In this document: positions 45,866-59,136 of the stretch, in pieces
Numbering within the stretch: position 1 is the stretch's first letter
How the letters are laid out: each line of letters starts with the position of its first letter
Assembly: GCA_009746045.1 (NCBI GenBank)
Contig: RPFO01000836.1
Location: 1-60,427 of the forward strand
Source of the DNA: Mesostigma viride
Taxonomy: Eukaryota; Streptophyta; Mesostigmatophyceae; Mesostigmatales; Mesostigmataceae
Direction: 5' to 3'
Length of the DNA: 60,427 bases
Notes under the pieces: model-generated
The model's database searches: none
The model's input: only the letters and a program-made list of their open reading frames with translations
Told to the model about the DNA's origin: nothing
Translations under genes and position numbers: made by a program

Positions 45866-48800
45866 GCATTTATGTATTTAATGATGAGGATTCAGGCTCC
45901 CATGGTGTCATCATGGCTTAATTACCTACATGGTTGGCATTTATGTAACCTGAATCCTCTCATTAAAAAAATGAAGAGGATTCAGGCTCCATTGGTGTCA
46001 TCATGGCTGGCCTACGTACATGGATGTCAAGGAATAGTAAATGATGAGGATTCAGGCTCCCATGGTGTCATCATGGCTTGTCTACGTACATGGTTGGCAT
46101 TTATGTAATTAATGAGGAGGATTCAGGCTCCCATGGTGTCTCCATGGCTGGCCTACGTACATGGATGGCATTTATGTAATTAATGAGGAGGATTTAGGCT
46201 CCCATGGTGTCATCATCGCCCGTCTACGTACATGGATGGCATTTATGTAATTAATGATGAGGATTCAGGCTCCCATGGTGTCATCATGGCCCGTCTACGT
46301 ACATGGATGTCAAGGAATAGTAAATGATGAGGATTCAGGCTCCCATGGTGTCTCCATGGCCCGTCTACGTACATGAATGGCAAGTATGTAATTAATGATG
46401 AGGATTCAGGCTCCCATGGTGTCATCATGGCCTGTCTACGTACATGGATGGCATGTATGTATTTAATGATGAGGATTCAGGCTCCCATGGTGTCTCCATG
46501 GCTGGCCTACGTACATGGATGGCATTTATGTAATTAATGAGGAGGATTTAGGCTCCCATGGTGTCATCAATGCCCGTCTACGTACATGGTTGGCATTTAT
46601 GTAATTAATGATGAGGATTCAGGCTCCCATGGTGTCATCATGGCCCGTCTACGTACATGGATGTCAAGGAATAGTAAATGATGAGGATTCAGGCTCCCAT
46701 GGTGTCATCATGGCTTGTCTACGTACATGGTTGGCATTTATGTAATTAACGAGGAGGATTCAGGCTCCCATGGTGTCTCCATGGCTGGCCTACGTACATG
46801 GATGTCAAGGAATAGTAAATGATGAGGATTCAGGCTCCCATGGTGTCATCATGGCCCGTGTACGTACATGGATGTCAAGGAATAGTAAATGATGAGGATT
46901 CAGGCTCCCATGGTGTCATCATGGCCCGTCTACGTACATGGATGTCAAAGAAAAAAAAATGATGAGGATTCAGGCTCCCATGGTGTCATCATGGCTGGCC
47001 TACGTACATGGATGTTTCATAAAAAAAATGATGAGGATTCAGGCTCCCATGGTGTCATCATGGCCCGTCTACGTACATGGTTGGCATTTATGTAATTAAT
47101 GATGAGGATTCAGGCTCCCATGGTGTCATCATGGCCCGTCTACGTACATGGATGTCAAGGAATAGTAAATGATGAGGATTCAGGCTCCCATGGGGTCATC
47201 ATGGCTTGTCTACGTACATGGTTGGCATTTATGTAATTAACGAGGAGAAATCAGGCTCCCATGGTGTCTCCATGGCTGGCCTACGTACATGGATGTCAAG
47301 GAATAGTAAATGATGAGGATTCAGGCTCCCATGGTGTCATCATGGCTGGCCTACGTACATGGATGGCATGTATGTAATTAATGATGAGGATTCAGGCTCC
47401 CATGGTGTCATCATGGCCCGTCTACGTACATGGATGTCAAAGAAAAAAAAATGATGAGGATTCAGGCTCCCATGGTGTCATCATGGCCCGTGTACGTACA
47501 TGGATGGCATGTATGTAATTAATGATGAGGATTCAGGCTCCCATGGTGTCATCATGTCATGTCTACGTACATGAATGGCATTTATGTAATTAATGATGAG
47601 GATTCAGGCTCCCATGGTGTCATCATTGCCCGTGTACGTACATGGATGGCATTTTTGTATATAATAATGAGGATTCAGGCTCCCATGGTGTCATCATGGC
47701 CCGTCTACGTACATGGATGGCATTTATGTAATTAATGATGAGGATTCAGGCTCCCATGGGGTCATCATGGCTTGTCTACGTACATGGTTGGCATTTATGT
47801 AATTAATGAGGAGGATTCAGGCTCCCATGTTGTCTCCATGGCTGGCCTACGTACATGGATGTCAAGGAATAGTAAATGATGAGAATTCAGGCTCCCATGG
47901 TGTCATCATGGCCCGTCTACGTACATGAATGGCATTTATGTAATTAATGATGAGGATTCAGGCTCCCATGGTGTCATCATGGCCCGTCTACGTACATGGA
48001 TGGCATTTATGTAATTAATGATGAGGATTCAGGCTCCCATGGGGTCATCATGGCTTGTCTACGTACATGGTTAACATTTCTGTAATTAATGAGGAGGATT
48101 CAGGCTCCCATGGTGTCTCCATGGCTGGCCTACGTACATGGATGTCAAGGAATAGTAAATGATGAGGATTCAGGCTCCCATGGTGTCATCATGGCCTGTC
48201 TACGTACATGGATGGCATGTATGTAATTAATGATGAGGATTCAGGCCTGTGGTGTCATCATGGCTTGTCTACGTACATGGTTGGCATTTATGTAATTAAT
48301 GAGGAGGATTCAGGCTCCCATGGTGTCATCATTGCCCGTGTATGTACATGGTTGGCATTTATGTAATTAATGATGAGGATTCAGGCTCCCATGGTGTCTC
48401 CATGGCTGGCCTACGTACATGAATGGCATTTATGTAATTAATGATGAGGATTCAGGCTCCCATGGTGTCATCATGGCCCGTCTACGTACATGGATGGCAT
48501 TTATGTAATTAATGATGAGGATTCAGGCTCCCATGGGGTCATCATGGCTTGTCTACCTACATGGTTGGCATTTATGTAATTAATGAGGAGGATTCAGGCT
48601 CCCATGGTGTCTCCATGGCTGGCCTACGTACATGGATGTCAAGGAATAGTAAATGATGAGGATTCAGGCTCCCATGGTGTCATCATGGCCCGTCTACGTA
48701 CATGGATGGCATTTATGTAATTATTGATGAGGATTCAGGCTCCCATGGTGTCATCATGGCCCGTGTACGTACATGGATGGCATTTATGTAATTAATGATG

Positions 48801-51800
48801 AGGATTCAGGCTCCCATGGTGTCATCATGGCCCGTGTACGTACATGAATGGCATTCATGTAATTAATGATGAGGATTCAGGCTCCCATGGTGTCATCATG
48901 GCCCGTCTACGTACATGGATGTCAAAGAAAAAAAATTGATGAGGATTCAGGCTCCCATGGTGTCATCATGGCTGGCCTACGTACATGGATGTCTCATTAA
49001 AAAAATGATGAGGATTCAGGCTCCCATGGTGTCATCATGGCTTGTCTACGTACATGGTTGGCATTTATGTAATTAATGATGAGGATTCAGGCTCCCATGG
49101 TGTCATCATGGCCCGTCTACGTACATGGATGGCATTTATGTAATTAATGATGAGGATTCAGGCTCCCATGGGGTCATCATGGCTTGTCTACCTACATGGT
49201 TGGCATTTATGTAATTAATGAGGAGGATTCAGGCTCCCATGGTGTCTCCATGGCTGGCCTACGTACATGGATGTCAAGGAATAGTAAATGATGAGGATTC
49301 AGGCTCCCATGGTGTCATCATGGCCCGTCTACGTACATGGATGGCATTTATGTAATTATTGATGAGGATTCAGGCTCCCATGGTGTCATCATGGCCCGTG
49401 TACGTACATGGATGGCATTTATGTAATTAATGATGAGGATTCAGGCTCCCATGGTGTCATCATGGCCCGTGTACGTACATGAATGGCATTCATGTAATTA
49501 ATGATGAGGATTCAGGCTCCCATGGTGTCATCATGGCTGGCCTACGTACATGGATGTCTCATAAAAAAAATGATGAGGATTCAGGCTCCCATGGTGTCAT
49601 CATGGCTTGTCTACGTACATGGTTGGCATTTATGTAACCTGAATCCTCTCATTAAAAAAATGAAGAGGATTCAGGCTCCATTGGTGTCATCATGGCTGGC
49701 CTACGTACATGGATGTCAAGGAATAGTAAATGATGAGGATTCAGGCTCCCATGGTGTCATCATGGCTTGTCTACGTACATGGATGGCATGTATGTAATTA
49801 ATGATGAGGATTCAGGCTCCATTGGTGTCATCATGGCTGGCCTACGTATGTACATGGATGTCAAAGAAAAAAAAATGATGAGGATTCAGGCTCCCATGGT
49901 GTCATCATGGCCCGTCTACGTACATGGTTGGCATTTATGTAATTATTGATGAGGATTCAGGCTCCCATGGAGCATGTATGTGCCGTGTACGTACATGGAT
50001 GGCATTTATGTAATTAATGATGAGGATTCAGGCTCCCATGGTGTCATCATGGCCCGTGTACGTACATGAATGGCATTTATGTAATTAATGATGAGGATTC
50101 AGGCTCCCATGCATGGTGTCATCATGGCCCGTCTACGTACATGGATGTCAAGGAATAGTAAATGATGAGGATTCAGGCTCCCATGGTGTCATCATGGCCC
50201 GTGTACGTACATGGATGGCGATTTTGTAATTAATGATGAGGATTCAGGCTCCCATGGTGTCATCATTGCCCGTGTACGTACATGGATGGCATTTTTGTAT
50301 ATAATGATGAGGATTCAGGCTCCCATGGTGTCATAATGGCCCGTGTACGTACATGGATGGCATTTATGTAATTAATGATGAGGATTCAGGCTCCCATGGT
50401 GTCATCATGGCCCGTGTACGTACATGAATGGCATTTATGTAATTAATGATGAGGATTCAGGCTCCCATTGTGTCATCATGGCCCGTCTACGTACATGGAT
50501 GTCAAGGAATAGTAAATGATGAGGATTCAGGCTCCCATGGTGTCATCATGGCCCGTCTACGTACATGGATGGCGATTTTGTAATTAATGATGAGGATTTA
50601 GGCTCCCATGGTGTCATCATGGCCCGTCTACGTACATGGATGGCATTTATGTAAGTAATGATGAGGATTCAGGCTCCCATGGTGTCATCATGGCTTGTCT
50701 ACCTACATGGTTGGCATTTATGTAACCTGAATCCTCTCATAAAAAAAATGAAGAGGATTCAGGCTCCATTGGTGTCATCATGGCCCGTCTACGTACATGG
50801 ATGTCAAGGAATAGTAAATGATGAGGATTCAGGCTCCCATGGTGTCATCATGGCTGTCTACGTACATGGATGGCATGTATGTAATTAATGATGAGGATTC
50901 AGGCTCCATGGTGTCATCATGGCTGGCCTACGTATGTACATGGATGTCAAAGAAAAAAAAAATGATGAGGATTCAGGCTCCCATGGTGTCATCATGGCCC
51001 GTGTATGTACATGGTTGGCATTTATGTAATTAATGATGAGGATTCAGGCTCCATGGTGTCATCATTGCCCGTGTATGTACATGGTTGGCATTTATGTATG
51101 TAATTAATGATGAGGATTCAGGCTCCATTGGTGTCATCATGGCTGGCCTACGTATGTACATGGATGTCAAAGAAAAAAAAATGATGAGGATTCAGGCTCC
51201 CATGGTGTCATCATGGCCCGTCTACGTACATGGATGTCAAGGAATAGTAAATGATGAGGATTCAGGCTCCCATGGGTCAGATGTCATGGCCTGTCTACGT
51301 ACATGGATGGCATGTATGTAATTAATGATGAGGATTCAGGCTCCATTGGTGTCATCATGGCTGGCCTACGTATGTACATGGATGTCAAAGAAAAAAAAAT
51401 GATGAGGATTCAGGCTCCCATGGTGTCATCATGGCCCGTCTACGTACATGGATGTCAAGGAATAGTAAATGATGAGGATTCAGGCTCCCATGGTGTCATC
51501 ATGGCCTGTCTACGTACATGGATGGCATGTATGTATTTAATGATGAGGATTCAGGCTCCCATGGTGTCATCATGGCTGGCCTACGTACATGGATGTCTCA
51601 GAAAAAAAATGATGAGGATTCAGGCTCCCATGGTGTCATCATGGCTGGCCTACGTACATGGATGTCAAAGAAAAAAAAATGATCAGGATTCAGGCTCCCG
51701 TGGTGTCATTATGGCCCGTCTACGTGTTGTTGGCATGTATGAAATTAATGATGAGGATTCAGGCTCCCACAGTGTCATCATGGCTGGCCTACGTACATGG

Positions 51801-52015
51801 TTGGCATTTATGTAATTAATGATGAGGATTCAGGCTCCCATGGTGTCATCATTGCCCGTGTATGTACATGGTTGGCATTTATGTAATTAATGATGAGGAT
51901 TCAGGCTCCATTGGTGTCATCATGGCCCGTCTACGTACATGGGTGGCATTTATGTATTTAATGATGAGGATTCAGGCTCCCATGGGGTCATCATGGCTTG
52001 TCTACGTACATGGAG
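45866..52015 (+). repeat. 71-bp minisatellite, expanded right arm
   Basis: About 88 units are present. Spacer variants (ATGGCATTTATGTAATTAAT, ATGTCAAGGAATAGTAAAT, ATGTCAAAGAAAAAAAA, ATGTCTCATAAAAAAA) recur in ordered blocks, indicating higher-order repeats. Continuous frames reading MMRIQAPMVSSW are artefacts. Confidence 0.95.
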
Positions 52016-52284
52016 TCATATTGATTCATGGAACAATGAGATACCATTCTTAATTGAAAATTGTTCTTGATACTTTCACATGCATGCCCGGAATCGTGAA
52101 TTTGTGCGGGTTTCCATGATGACAATCCTCATTGAATTCTTGAGCACACAATATTGAGCAATTTAGGGGCACTTCGGCAATGTTGACCATTTTCATTCAT
52201 GATAAAATTAACATTTAATGCAATAAATACATATTCCACTCATTTTAATAAACCATGCAAAAACTTTACAAGCACGCTCAAGCT

Positions 52285-52790
52285 AGGGGTGGGCTGGCAT
52301 GCACGCGTGGGTGTGGGGGTGGGCTGGCATGCATGCGTGGGTGTGGGGGGGGCTAGCCTGCATGCGTGGGTGTGTGGGGGGGCTGGCATGCATGCGTGGG
52401 TGTGTGGGGGGGCTAGCATGCATGCGTAAGTGTGGGGGGGGCTGGCATGCATGCGTGGGTGTGTATGGGGGCTGGCATGCATGCGTGGGTGTGTGTGGGG
52501 GGCTAGCATGCATGCGTGGGTGTGTGGGGGGGCTGTCATGCATGCGTGGGTGTGGGGGGGGCTGGCATGAATGCGTGGGTGTGGGGGGGGCTAGCATGCA
52601 TGCGTGGGTGTGGGGGTGGGCTAGCATGCATGCGTGGGTGTGAGTGTGGGCTAGCATGCATGCGTGGGTGTGGGGGGGGCTAGCATGCATGCGTGGGTGT
52701 GGGGGGCCGGGGCCGGGGCTAGCATGCATGCGTGGGTGTGGGGGTGGGCTAGCATGCATGCGTGGGTGTGGGGGGGGGCTAGCACGCCCC
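52285..52790 (-). repeat. 30-bp minisatellite, right arm
   Basis: It is the inverted counterpart of 41195-41975 with about 17 units, so it is shorter than the left array. Confidence 0.95.
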
Positions 52791-54000
52791 ACCCCTCCAT
52801 CGGCACAGCCAGCCTTGTGAGTCTACCCTTAACAACAAGGCTGGTAGGACGACACGCCTGAGCAGCATATGTCATGCCTATCTCAGGCTAATAATGTGTG
52901 ATTTTGTGCCAACAACCAAGTTGTTCCACCCAACAACACATTATAAACCCTCTTCCAAAATGCCCAACAAGCCGGACACGTGGAGGACCACACACGCAGT
53001 ATATAAAGAGAAAATAAGCTGACTTTTTATCCAGCCAACCTGTGGCTAGCTGCTCTGGTTAGCATGACAAATGCTAACATTTACTCAGTGGGAAAGGTGA
53101 AGAGACCATTGGAACAGCCTACCTGACGCATGTGCCACCAAAGCATTGTGTCCCGCAAAATGCACACTGCCTCCTTTCTAACAAGCACGAGCCGCTCTCT
53201 TTAGGAGACAGGTGCCAGCTCGTCAGTGTCTGGGGAAAATGATGCCGCTGCTTAGGAAGACCGCGTGAATTTCCTCGAACACAACTGTCTATAAAGCAAA
53301 AGAAATTTCAGAGAAGCATGGAAATAAAAGCATTACACCTTCCCGACAGGTTGCGGGCCACGCGCTGCAGAAAGCCAGCCACGTCACAGACGATTAACTA
53401 GCTAAAAGACACCCAGGAATCCAGCGATGCAGCGCCAGGACCCGCAACTTTCTGGCTGCATCTGGCCGGAAAGAAGGCAAAAAGCTTACGCTCAACGAGG
53501 TAAGAAAGCAGGAAAACGCAAGCTTAAGACGTTTAACACAAGAACGTACCATAACGGGCATTTATTCGTGCCCAGGCGCACAAGAAAGTCCACCCTTTCA
53601 TGGAGTGGTTGGGCAGTACGCATCGCGCAGGGCTAATGTTATCTTACCGCAAAATGACGGGAAAGGTAAAGATAGCAGCGGGAATTTTTACGGCTTTAGA
53701 AACATCATTAAACTAGCTTTCCTTACGACCATCAAAACTGGCAACAATCGACAATCAACCCGGCAGGCATCCAATATACTTTATTCATCCCGACAGAAAT
53801 TCAGGCCGGACCCCCCCTGCCGATGGCAAAGAAAAAAAGCCCGCGACATTATAGATCGCAACCATCCCGCCATAAATTAGAATCAGTAACTAATTTTCTC
53901 CAACAATCGAGCATTTCTGCTTTCCGCGTGCCAGATTTGTCACGTTTCGTCTAAAGGCAGTCGCCATGGCCCCTACCGCAAGGGGTGCGCGCACCATGCC

Positions 54001-55076
54001 GACATAGCTTTTGGGCCTCAATTTGCACCGAAATTTGGTCCGTACCGTCCAGCTCAGTCGGATTATGTATGTGGATCGGCCGTGTTGGTTGCATACGCAG
54101 GTATATTAATTCTTGCATTCGCCCCGGACCTTCCCCAGGACAGGTCAGGATATAACAATAATTCTTGCATTCGCCCCCGCCCTTTCCTATGGCCTGGTCA
54201 GGTTTGGGCGCGACGCCACTAGCGCGGCGCCCGCGACAGAGTGGCCAGGCTCGAGCACGTTTTCTGGATCCCAAGCACCGGATTGGACACTGTCCGAGGA
54301 CTGGACAGGAATTGGCTGACCAATCGGATGCTTGCTCGTCGTCTCCAAAAACATATATAAAGAGCCAAATCGCGCGAACTACGCAATGATCCTTTAAGCA
54401 GCGTTACTCTGCCGAAATGTCAACCTAGGCCGGTCAAGTGACGCCGAGGTGTTCACCGATAGTTCAGGTCAGCCACAGCGCGCCTTCGAATGTAGGCACG
54501 GTCGCATTTTTTTTTAGGAAATGTAGAATTGTTGTCGACCAGCTACCAACGCCCGACCGGACCCATACAACGGAAACATCAAGGCGATGTGATGTAGGTG
54601 TGTCTGATATTCATTAATACACAGAGCATCGTGAATATAATATATAATATAAATTATATAATATACTATAATTAATATATAATTTTAATTTTATGTTAAT
54701 TTTAATGTTATTTCATATAACATAATATAGCATAATATAATATAATATAATATTATATAAAGTAGTATATAAAAAATTAAAATGTAAAAGAAAAATATCT
54801 ACCTTATTGGGGTTTAATGTTCCTTTCCAGTTCAGCATAAGTACACTCTTGAGTGTGTGCAATGTTTGGTTATACGCCATTGTCTTAAAATAGCAACCAA
54901 TGTAAACCTCCGTCCTAACCACATTTGGATACAATAAAGACATTGATGCCTGACACATAGCATTCATTGCTTGAAATACCATGCATATTTTGTGTCAATG
55001 TTCTGCAGACCACAGCTTCAAGTGGGCATACTTCGCTTTCCTCAATATAATGGCGACATGGCATTTGGTGAAAGTG
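54001..55076. other. AT-rich spacer before the rightward gene
   Basis: The stretch 54640-54775 is almost pure A/T. A CATATATAAAG element lies at 54350. A CTGCAG acceptor-like site is followed by a possible leader exon at about 55007-55076. No gene is recognised before that. Confidence 0.45.
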
Positions 55077-55728
55077 GTGAGTGCCATGAAGTTGCGCCGG
55101 CCGTCGTTATCCATGACGAACTGAATGGGTTTCGTGCAAATCAAGTTTTTTGTTTTGGTGTTCCAGTTGCGCCGGCCGGCGTTTCCAATGGTATCTTGCG
55201 CGCACTTGCAAAAGCTTGCACGCTTATCAACATTTTGTGTTGGTAAACATTTTATCACCTCTGGGATTTCCGCCTTCACTACCTGAGTTGCTTCTTTGTG
55301 GTTTTCAAATGCAACCGAGTTACGCCGGCCGTCGTTACTCATGACAAATTGTAGGGGTTTTGTGCAAATCACTTTTGTATGGTTTATGTACATGCATCCA
55401 GTTGCGCCGGCCGGCGTTTCCAATGGTATCTTGCAGTTGCGCAATCAGGCCCCATTACCAAAAGTGTGTTTGTACATCTTTTTTACACCTGAAGGATTTC
55501 TGCCTGCATATCCTGAGTTGCTTCTTAATGGTTTTTAATTGCGCCCGAGTTACGCCGGCCGTCGTTATTAATGACAAACTGTATGTGTTTCATAAAATCA
55601 CTTTTGTATGGTTTACATGTATCCAGTTGCGCCGGCCGGCGTTATTAATGACGCTTGTCGTTCTTGTTTGATGCCCATCGTTTTCGTCGTGTCTTTAATG
55701 GTGATTATTTATCATTACTCATCCTCAG
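55077..55728 (+). repeat. Six-copy array of the 20-bp site in a probable leader intron
   Basis: Copies at 55091, 55166, 55319, 55401, 55549 and 55626 form three units of about 230 bp, each with two sites about 75-80 bp apart. A GTGAGT donor at 55077 and a CATCCTCAG acceptor ending at 55728 would enclose the array as an intron of the transposase-like gene. Confidence 0.75.
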
Positions 55729-55789
55729 GGCTTTCGGTGCCGCGGGATTAAGAGGCGAAAAAAATCAGCTGCCGTCTGACCAAAGTCTG

Positions 55790-58700
55790 ATGGCGCGATC
55801 GGGGCGGGGGGCCGTTTCCGACGGTTCGCGTCCCTTGTCCAATGACGACCGGGAGCCTGCACTTCGCGGTCCCTGGAGCGACAAGTACATCGAGAACAAG
55901 GGGTACAAAATTGCCAATGACATCTTTCCTATCATGGCGGAACGCGTGAAAGCAAACAACCACAGGACGCCAGAGATGAGCGCGGAGGTTCTGTCTTGCG
56001 CAGCTTCAAGACTAAATGCCATGGTGGCGGAGAGCAACGGCATTAAGAAGAGGAAGAACTGTGACGACGGGCTTCCTGAAAGTTGGGCGGAATCTCTTCG
56101 GGATACCATCAAGAAGGCTTTTGGCGACTTGGGAACATCTGAGAAGGATCGTGGGCTTAGGTGGGCCTTGTGTGGACTTGTTACGAAGGCAATGGAGGGC
56201 GTCCCGGACAGGATTGTGGAGCGCGCGTTCGGGATTGACAGGCGCTTTGTCGCAACTGTTCGGGGTCACAGGGATGGAATGGAAGAAGGGGAGGACGACC
56301 TTTTGATGAGTGCGCCAGAGAGGAGGAGGAGGAAAGACGAGCTTCCGACGGAAGTCATTGCCCTGATACAAGCGTGCTGGAGGGATGATAACTTGACGCG
56401 GGCGTCTCCGAACATGAAGGATGTTCATTGTGAATGGACAAGAAAGGATTACAAACATACACTAGCGTTTTCGGAGGGTGCGCGCTACTATACTGTCTCC
56501 AAGTCGAAGATTTACGAAGTGTTCATTTCCCGCCATCCGGAGTTGAAGCCACCGCGGCGGATGGACAGTAGGGAGGGGGGGGGGGGAGGGAGAGGAGGGT
56601 GTGAGGGGGGAAATCAGGTGATTTGGAGACGGAGGAGGGATGTCAATGCTACGCACGAATCAGAAGAGCACAGTTCATGTGGGATACACTACTTTTTGCA
56701 AGCATATGCCCGCATGCGTCAAGGGGCGGTGGAAAATGCGGAACTTGTGCGCATGCCAGCACCACACTACCATGCAGTCCATGGTTGGGGGGTTGGCCAA
56801 ATTTCGTGCAACTTTTCATGCCAGATGCGAGTGCGGACCTGAATGCCACGCGTGCGATCATGGTAGCCAGCTCGACGTGGGGTCGTCCGTGCCCACATGT
56901 TCCATTTTCAAAGCCACTCACACGACAGAGTGGGTGAACAAGTTTACTTGTGAGGTGGAGGGGATGAGGGAGGGGGGAGGTTCGAGGTCGTCTGTGGGGT
57001 CGTCGCGGCCGCAGGTTCAGCCTTTTCAGGGCGAACTTGAGGATCTGCCCATGCATGGGAGGGTGCTGGACGACGAGGAAGGGGTGCCCGATCATGACCT
57101 GGGCGAGGAGTTGGGGGTTTGCTCGATCCGGCGTAAGGCTTGTGTGTTGGGCACTTGCCGGGCTCCCAAGTGTGGAATTCGGAACTTTATGTTATGCGAA
57201 CGGGAGGAGGCTTCCAACCACCTGATTTCATGGACCAGATACGAGATGCAGGATGTGCCGCCGGGTGCGGTTCTTGGGCCAGAGGTAATTTTTAGTGGAG
57301 TGGTTGCGCCCCAAGGCGTTTCTTTTGCAATGTTTCCTGAGGTTCTTGGGCCAGAGGTAATTTTTAGTGGAGTGGTTGCGCCCCAAGGCGTTTCTTTTTC
57401 AATTTTTCCTGAGGTCCTGTCTTTTTTCTTCCTACAGGTCATTGGTGGGTCGAAGTTGATGTCTTTTCTGTTTGTGCACATTGCGCATATGCAGGACGAC
57501 TGTGACGAGATCGCAAAGGCTGGTGGGCAGCGATTGACGCAAGTCGACGTCAAGTCCACACCAACGGAGCTAAAGGAGGCGATTGTGGACAAGTGGCCGG
57601 ACTTCATCCAGCATTGCTTCAACGCGTGGTGGCAAGCGGACGCCTCCAAGGAATGTCTCTCAAGGATGCGGGTGGGGGACCTTGTATGCCACACAGATTA
57701 CGCCGAGAACTACCAGTCTTACACCTATCACAATCTCCAAGCACAGTATTGGCATCCAGTCACATTTGTCCTTATGCCCTGGATCGTGCGCTACTTGGAT
57801 CCAGCGTCGGGAAAGGTCGTGAGAAGGGAGTTTCACTTCATCGGACAGGGCGGAATGAAAAGGGACGGGCGGGCCCTCCGTTTTGCTATCCTCAAAATCC
57901 TGGCGACACTACGGTCAGAAGGGGTAGAGGTGAAGCGCTTCATTGGGTGGTCGGACAATTGCTCCATGCAGTTCAAGTCAAGGAATGTGATCGCGGAAGT
58001 GGCCCGGCTGCTGACGGAGGATCCGCACCTGGAGTCATTTGAGTGGAATTACTTTGGGGAGCAGCACGGAAAGGGGGAGGTGGATGGAGCTGGTGGGACT
58101 GTGAAGTGCATGTTGAGGAGGTGGCACATCAGGGAAGAGAACCAGGACAAACAGACGGCCGCCCAGTTGGTGGAGAATCTGGCGTCGGGGGCGGTGGGCG
58201 GGACCACAACGACCAGGCGTAACTTCTTCGAGTTCCCCGAGGTAATTAAGTGTACAGTCCTTGTTCAGGGAATAGTTACGCCGGCCGTCGTTTCTAGGGC
58301 GTTCTTGGAGTCCTGGCGATCAGGAGTGCTTAATAAAACACAACTAGCTCGATGGTCTCGTAACTTCAACTTTCCCTTGTGCAAATCTTGTCTTCGACGC
58401 GCAGGTGCTTCCTTACAGCCCAGGGCGCGGCAAAATCAAAGGAGTGAAGAAGGCGCACTGGTGGCGCATGGACAAGTCGAATGTGACGCGCTTAATGCTG
58501 CGCCAGTATTCCTGCTATTGTGGCGGTGCGTGCGCCGAGGAAAGGTGGTGGGATTGTCGAAAGGAGTGGACCGACATGGACGGCTGGAATGTGGGAGGTG
58601 CTCGGATGAAGCTCCACAAACTGGGGGAGCCAGTGCAAAGGAACCCAAACGGACAAGGGGGGCACGCAGGGACGCGACTGAACAGACTACAGGCAGAGAG

Positions 58701-59136
58701 GACGATGATGGGAAGGAGACTGAAGCTGCGAGACATTTTTGCCGTCGAGTCCTACTCTGGTGATGAGTCCCACGATCCAGATCATCCATATTGGCTAGCG
58801 GAAGTCTTGCAGGAGCCTTATCAGGTGGCCGCTACTTTCGTGAGGCGAGTGGCCGACAGAAACGGCAAGGTCGATAGGGAGTTGTTCCGTAAGGGACAAT
58901 GGGTGGTGGGGGTGCGCTACTGGGACAGATTTCCGGGTATGGCGACGATGTTCAAAATGGACGCCGATGCGCAAGCTGAACAGCCAAACTTGGTCAATTG
59001 CTACCTGTGCATGGACGCGGGGTTCGAACACACCATTGTTGTCAACCCAGCTAACAATCGCCAGGCCATCTTGACCATTCCGACAGACGTCGAGAAACGG
59101 CTCACGAACTTGGCCAAGAAGAGACCTGTTCAGTAG
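55790..59136 (+). CDS. DDE transposase-like protein, three exons
   Basis: Exons are 55729-57284 (ATG at 55790), 57438-58241 and 58405-59136; total about 1,030 codons. The protein has a basic N-terminal region, a LCACQHH segment (about 56755) and a Cys cluster (CVLGTCRAPKC). An RNase-H-fold core follows: HTDYAENYQ (Asp 57696), GWSDNCSMQFKS (Asp 57954) and HGKGEVDGAGGTVK (Glu 58077 / Asp 58083). A C-terminal YSCYCGGACAEERWWDC cluster follows. This set of motifs occurs in a widespread group of uncharacterised, transposase-like eukaryotic proteins that I know from memory but cannot name confidently. The frame changes between about 56575 and 56665, next to a G12 run. Stop is TAG at 59134-59136. 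Confidence 0.72.
57270..57437 (+). repeat. Tandem 72-bp duplication spanning exon end, donor and 20-bp site
   Basis: The unit GTTCTTGGGCCAGAG followed by GTAATTTTTAG and the site GTTGCGCCCCAAGGCGTTTC is present at 57270 and 57342. Sites lie at 57303-57322 and 57375-57394. The acceptor is CTACAG ending at 57437. The intron is 153 bp from the first donor, a multiple of three, with no stop in frame. Confidence 0.88.
58275..58294 (+). repeat. Single copy of the 20-bp site in the last intron
   Basis: GTTACGCCGGCCGTCGTTTC lies 33 nt inside the GTAATT donor of the intron 58242-58404. Confidence 0.88.

Larger units (their letters stand above)
39985..54000. repeat. Asymmetric palindrome of about 14 kb
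   Basis: Sequence from about 39985 to 45865 (excluding the LINE insertion at 43037-45108) is repeated in reverse complement from 45866 to about 54000. The outer boundary is marked by GGTGCGCGCACCCCTTGCGG versus its complement near 54000. The inversion point is at about 45866 with essentially no loop. The right arm is longer because its 71-bp minisatellite is expanded. Confidence 0.85.

Noticed and set aside
45818-52053. Repeated frames starting MMRIQAPMVSSW
   Set aside because: The frames exist because the 71-bp unit lacks stops in some phases. They follow satellite boundaries and break with unit length changes.
55091-55645. CRISPR-like or riboswitch-like array
   Set aside because: The spacers between 20-bp sites are themselves tandem copies of each other rather than unique sequences. 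The sites also occur singly in introns.
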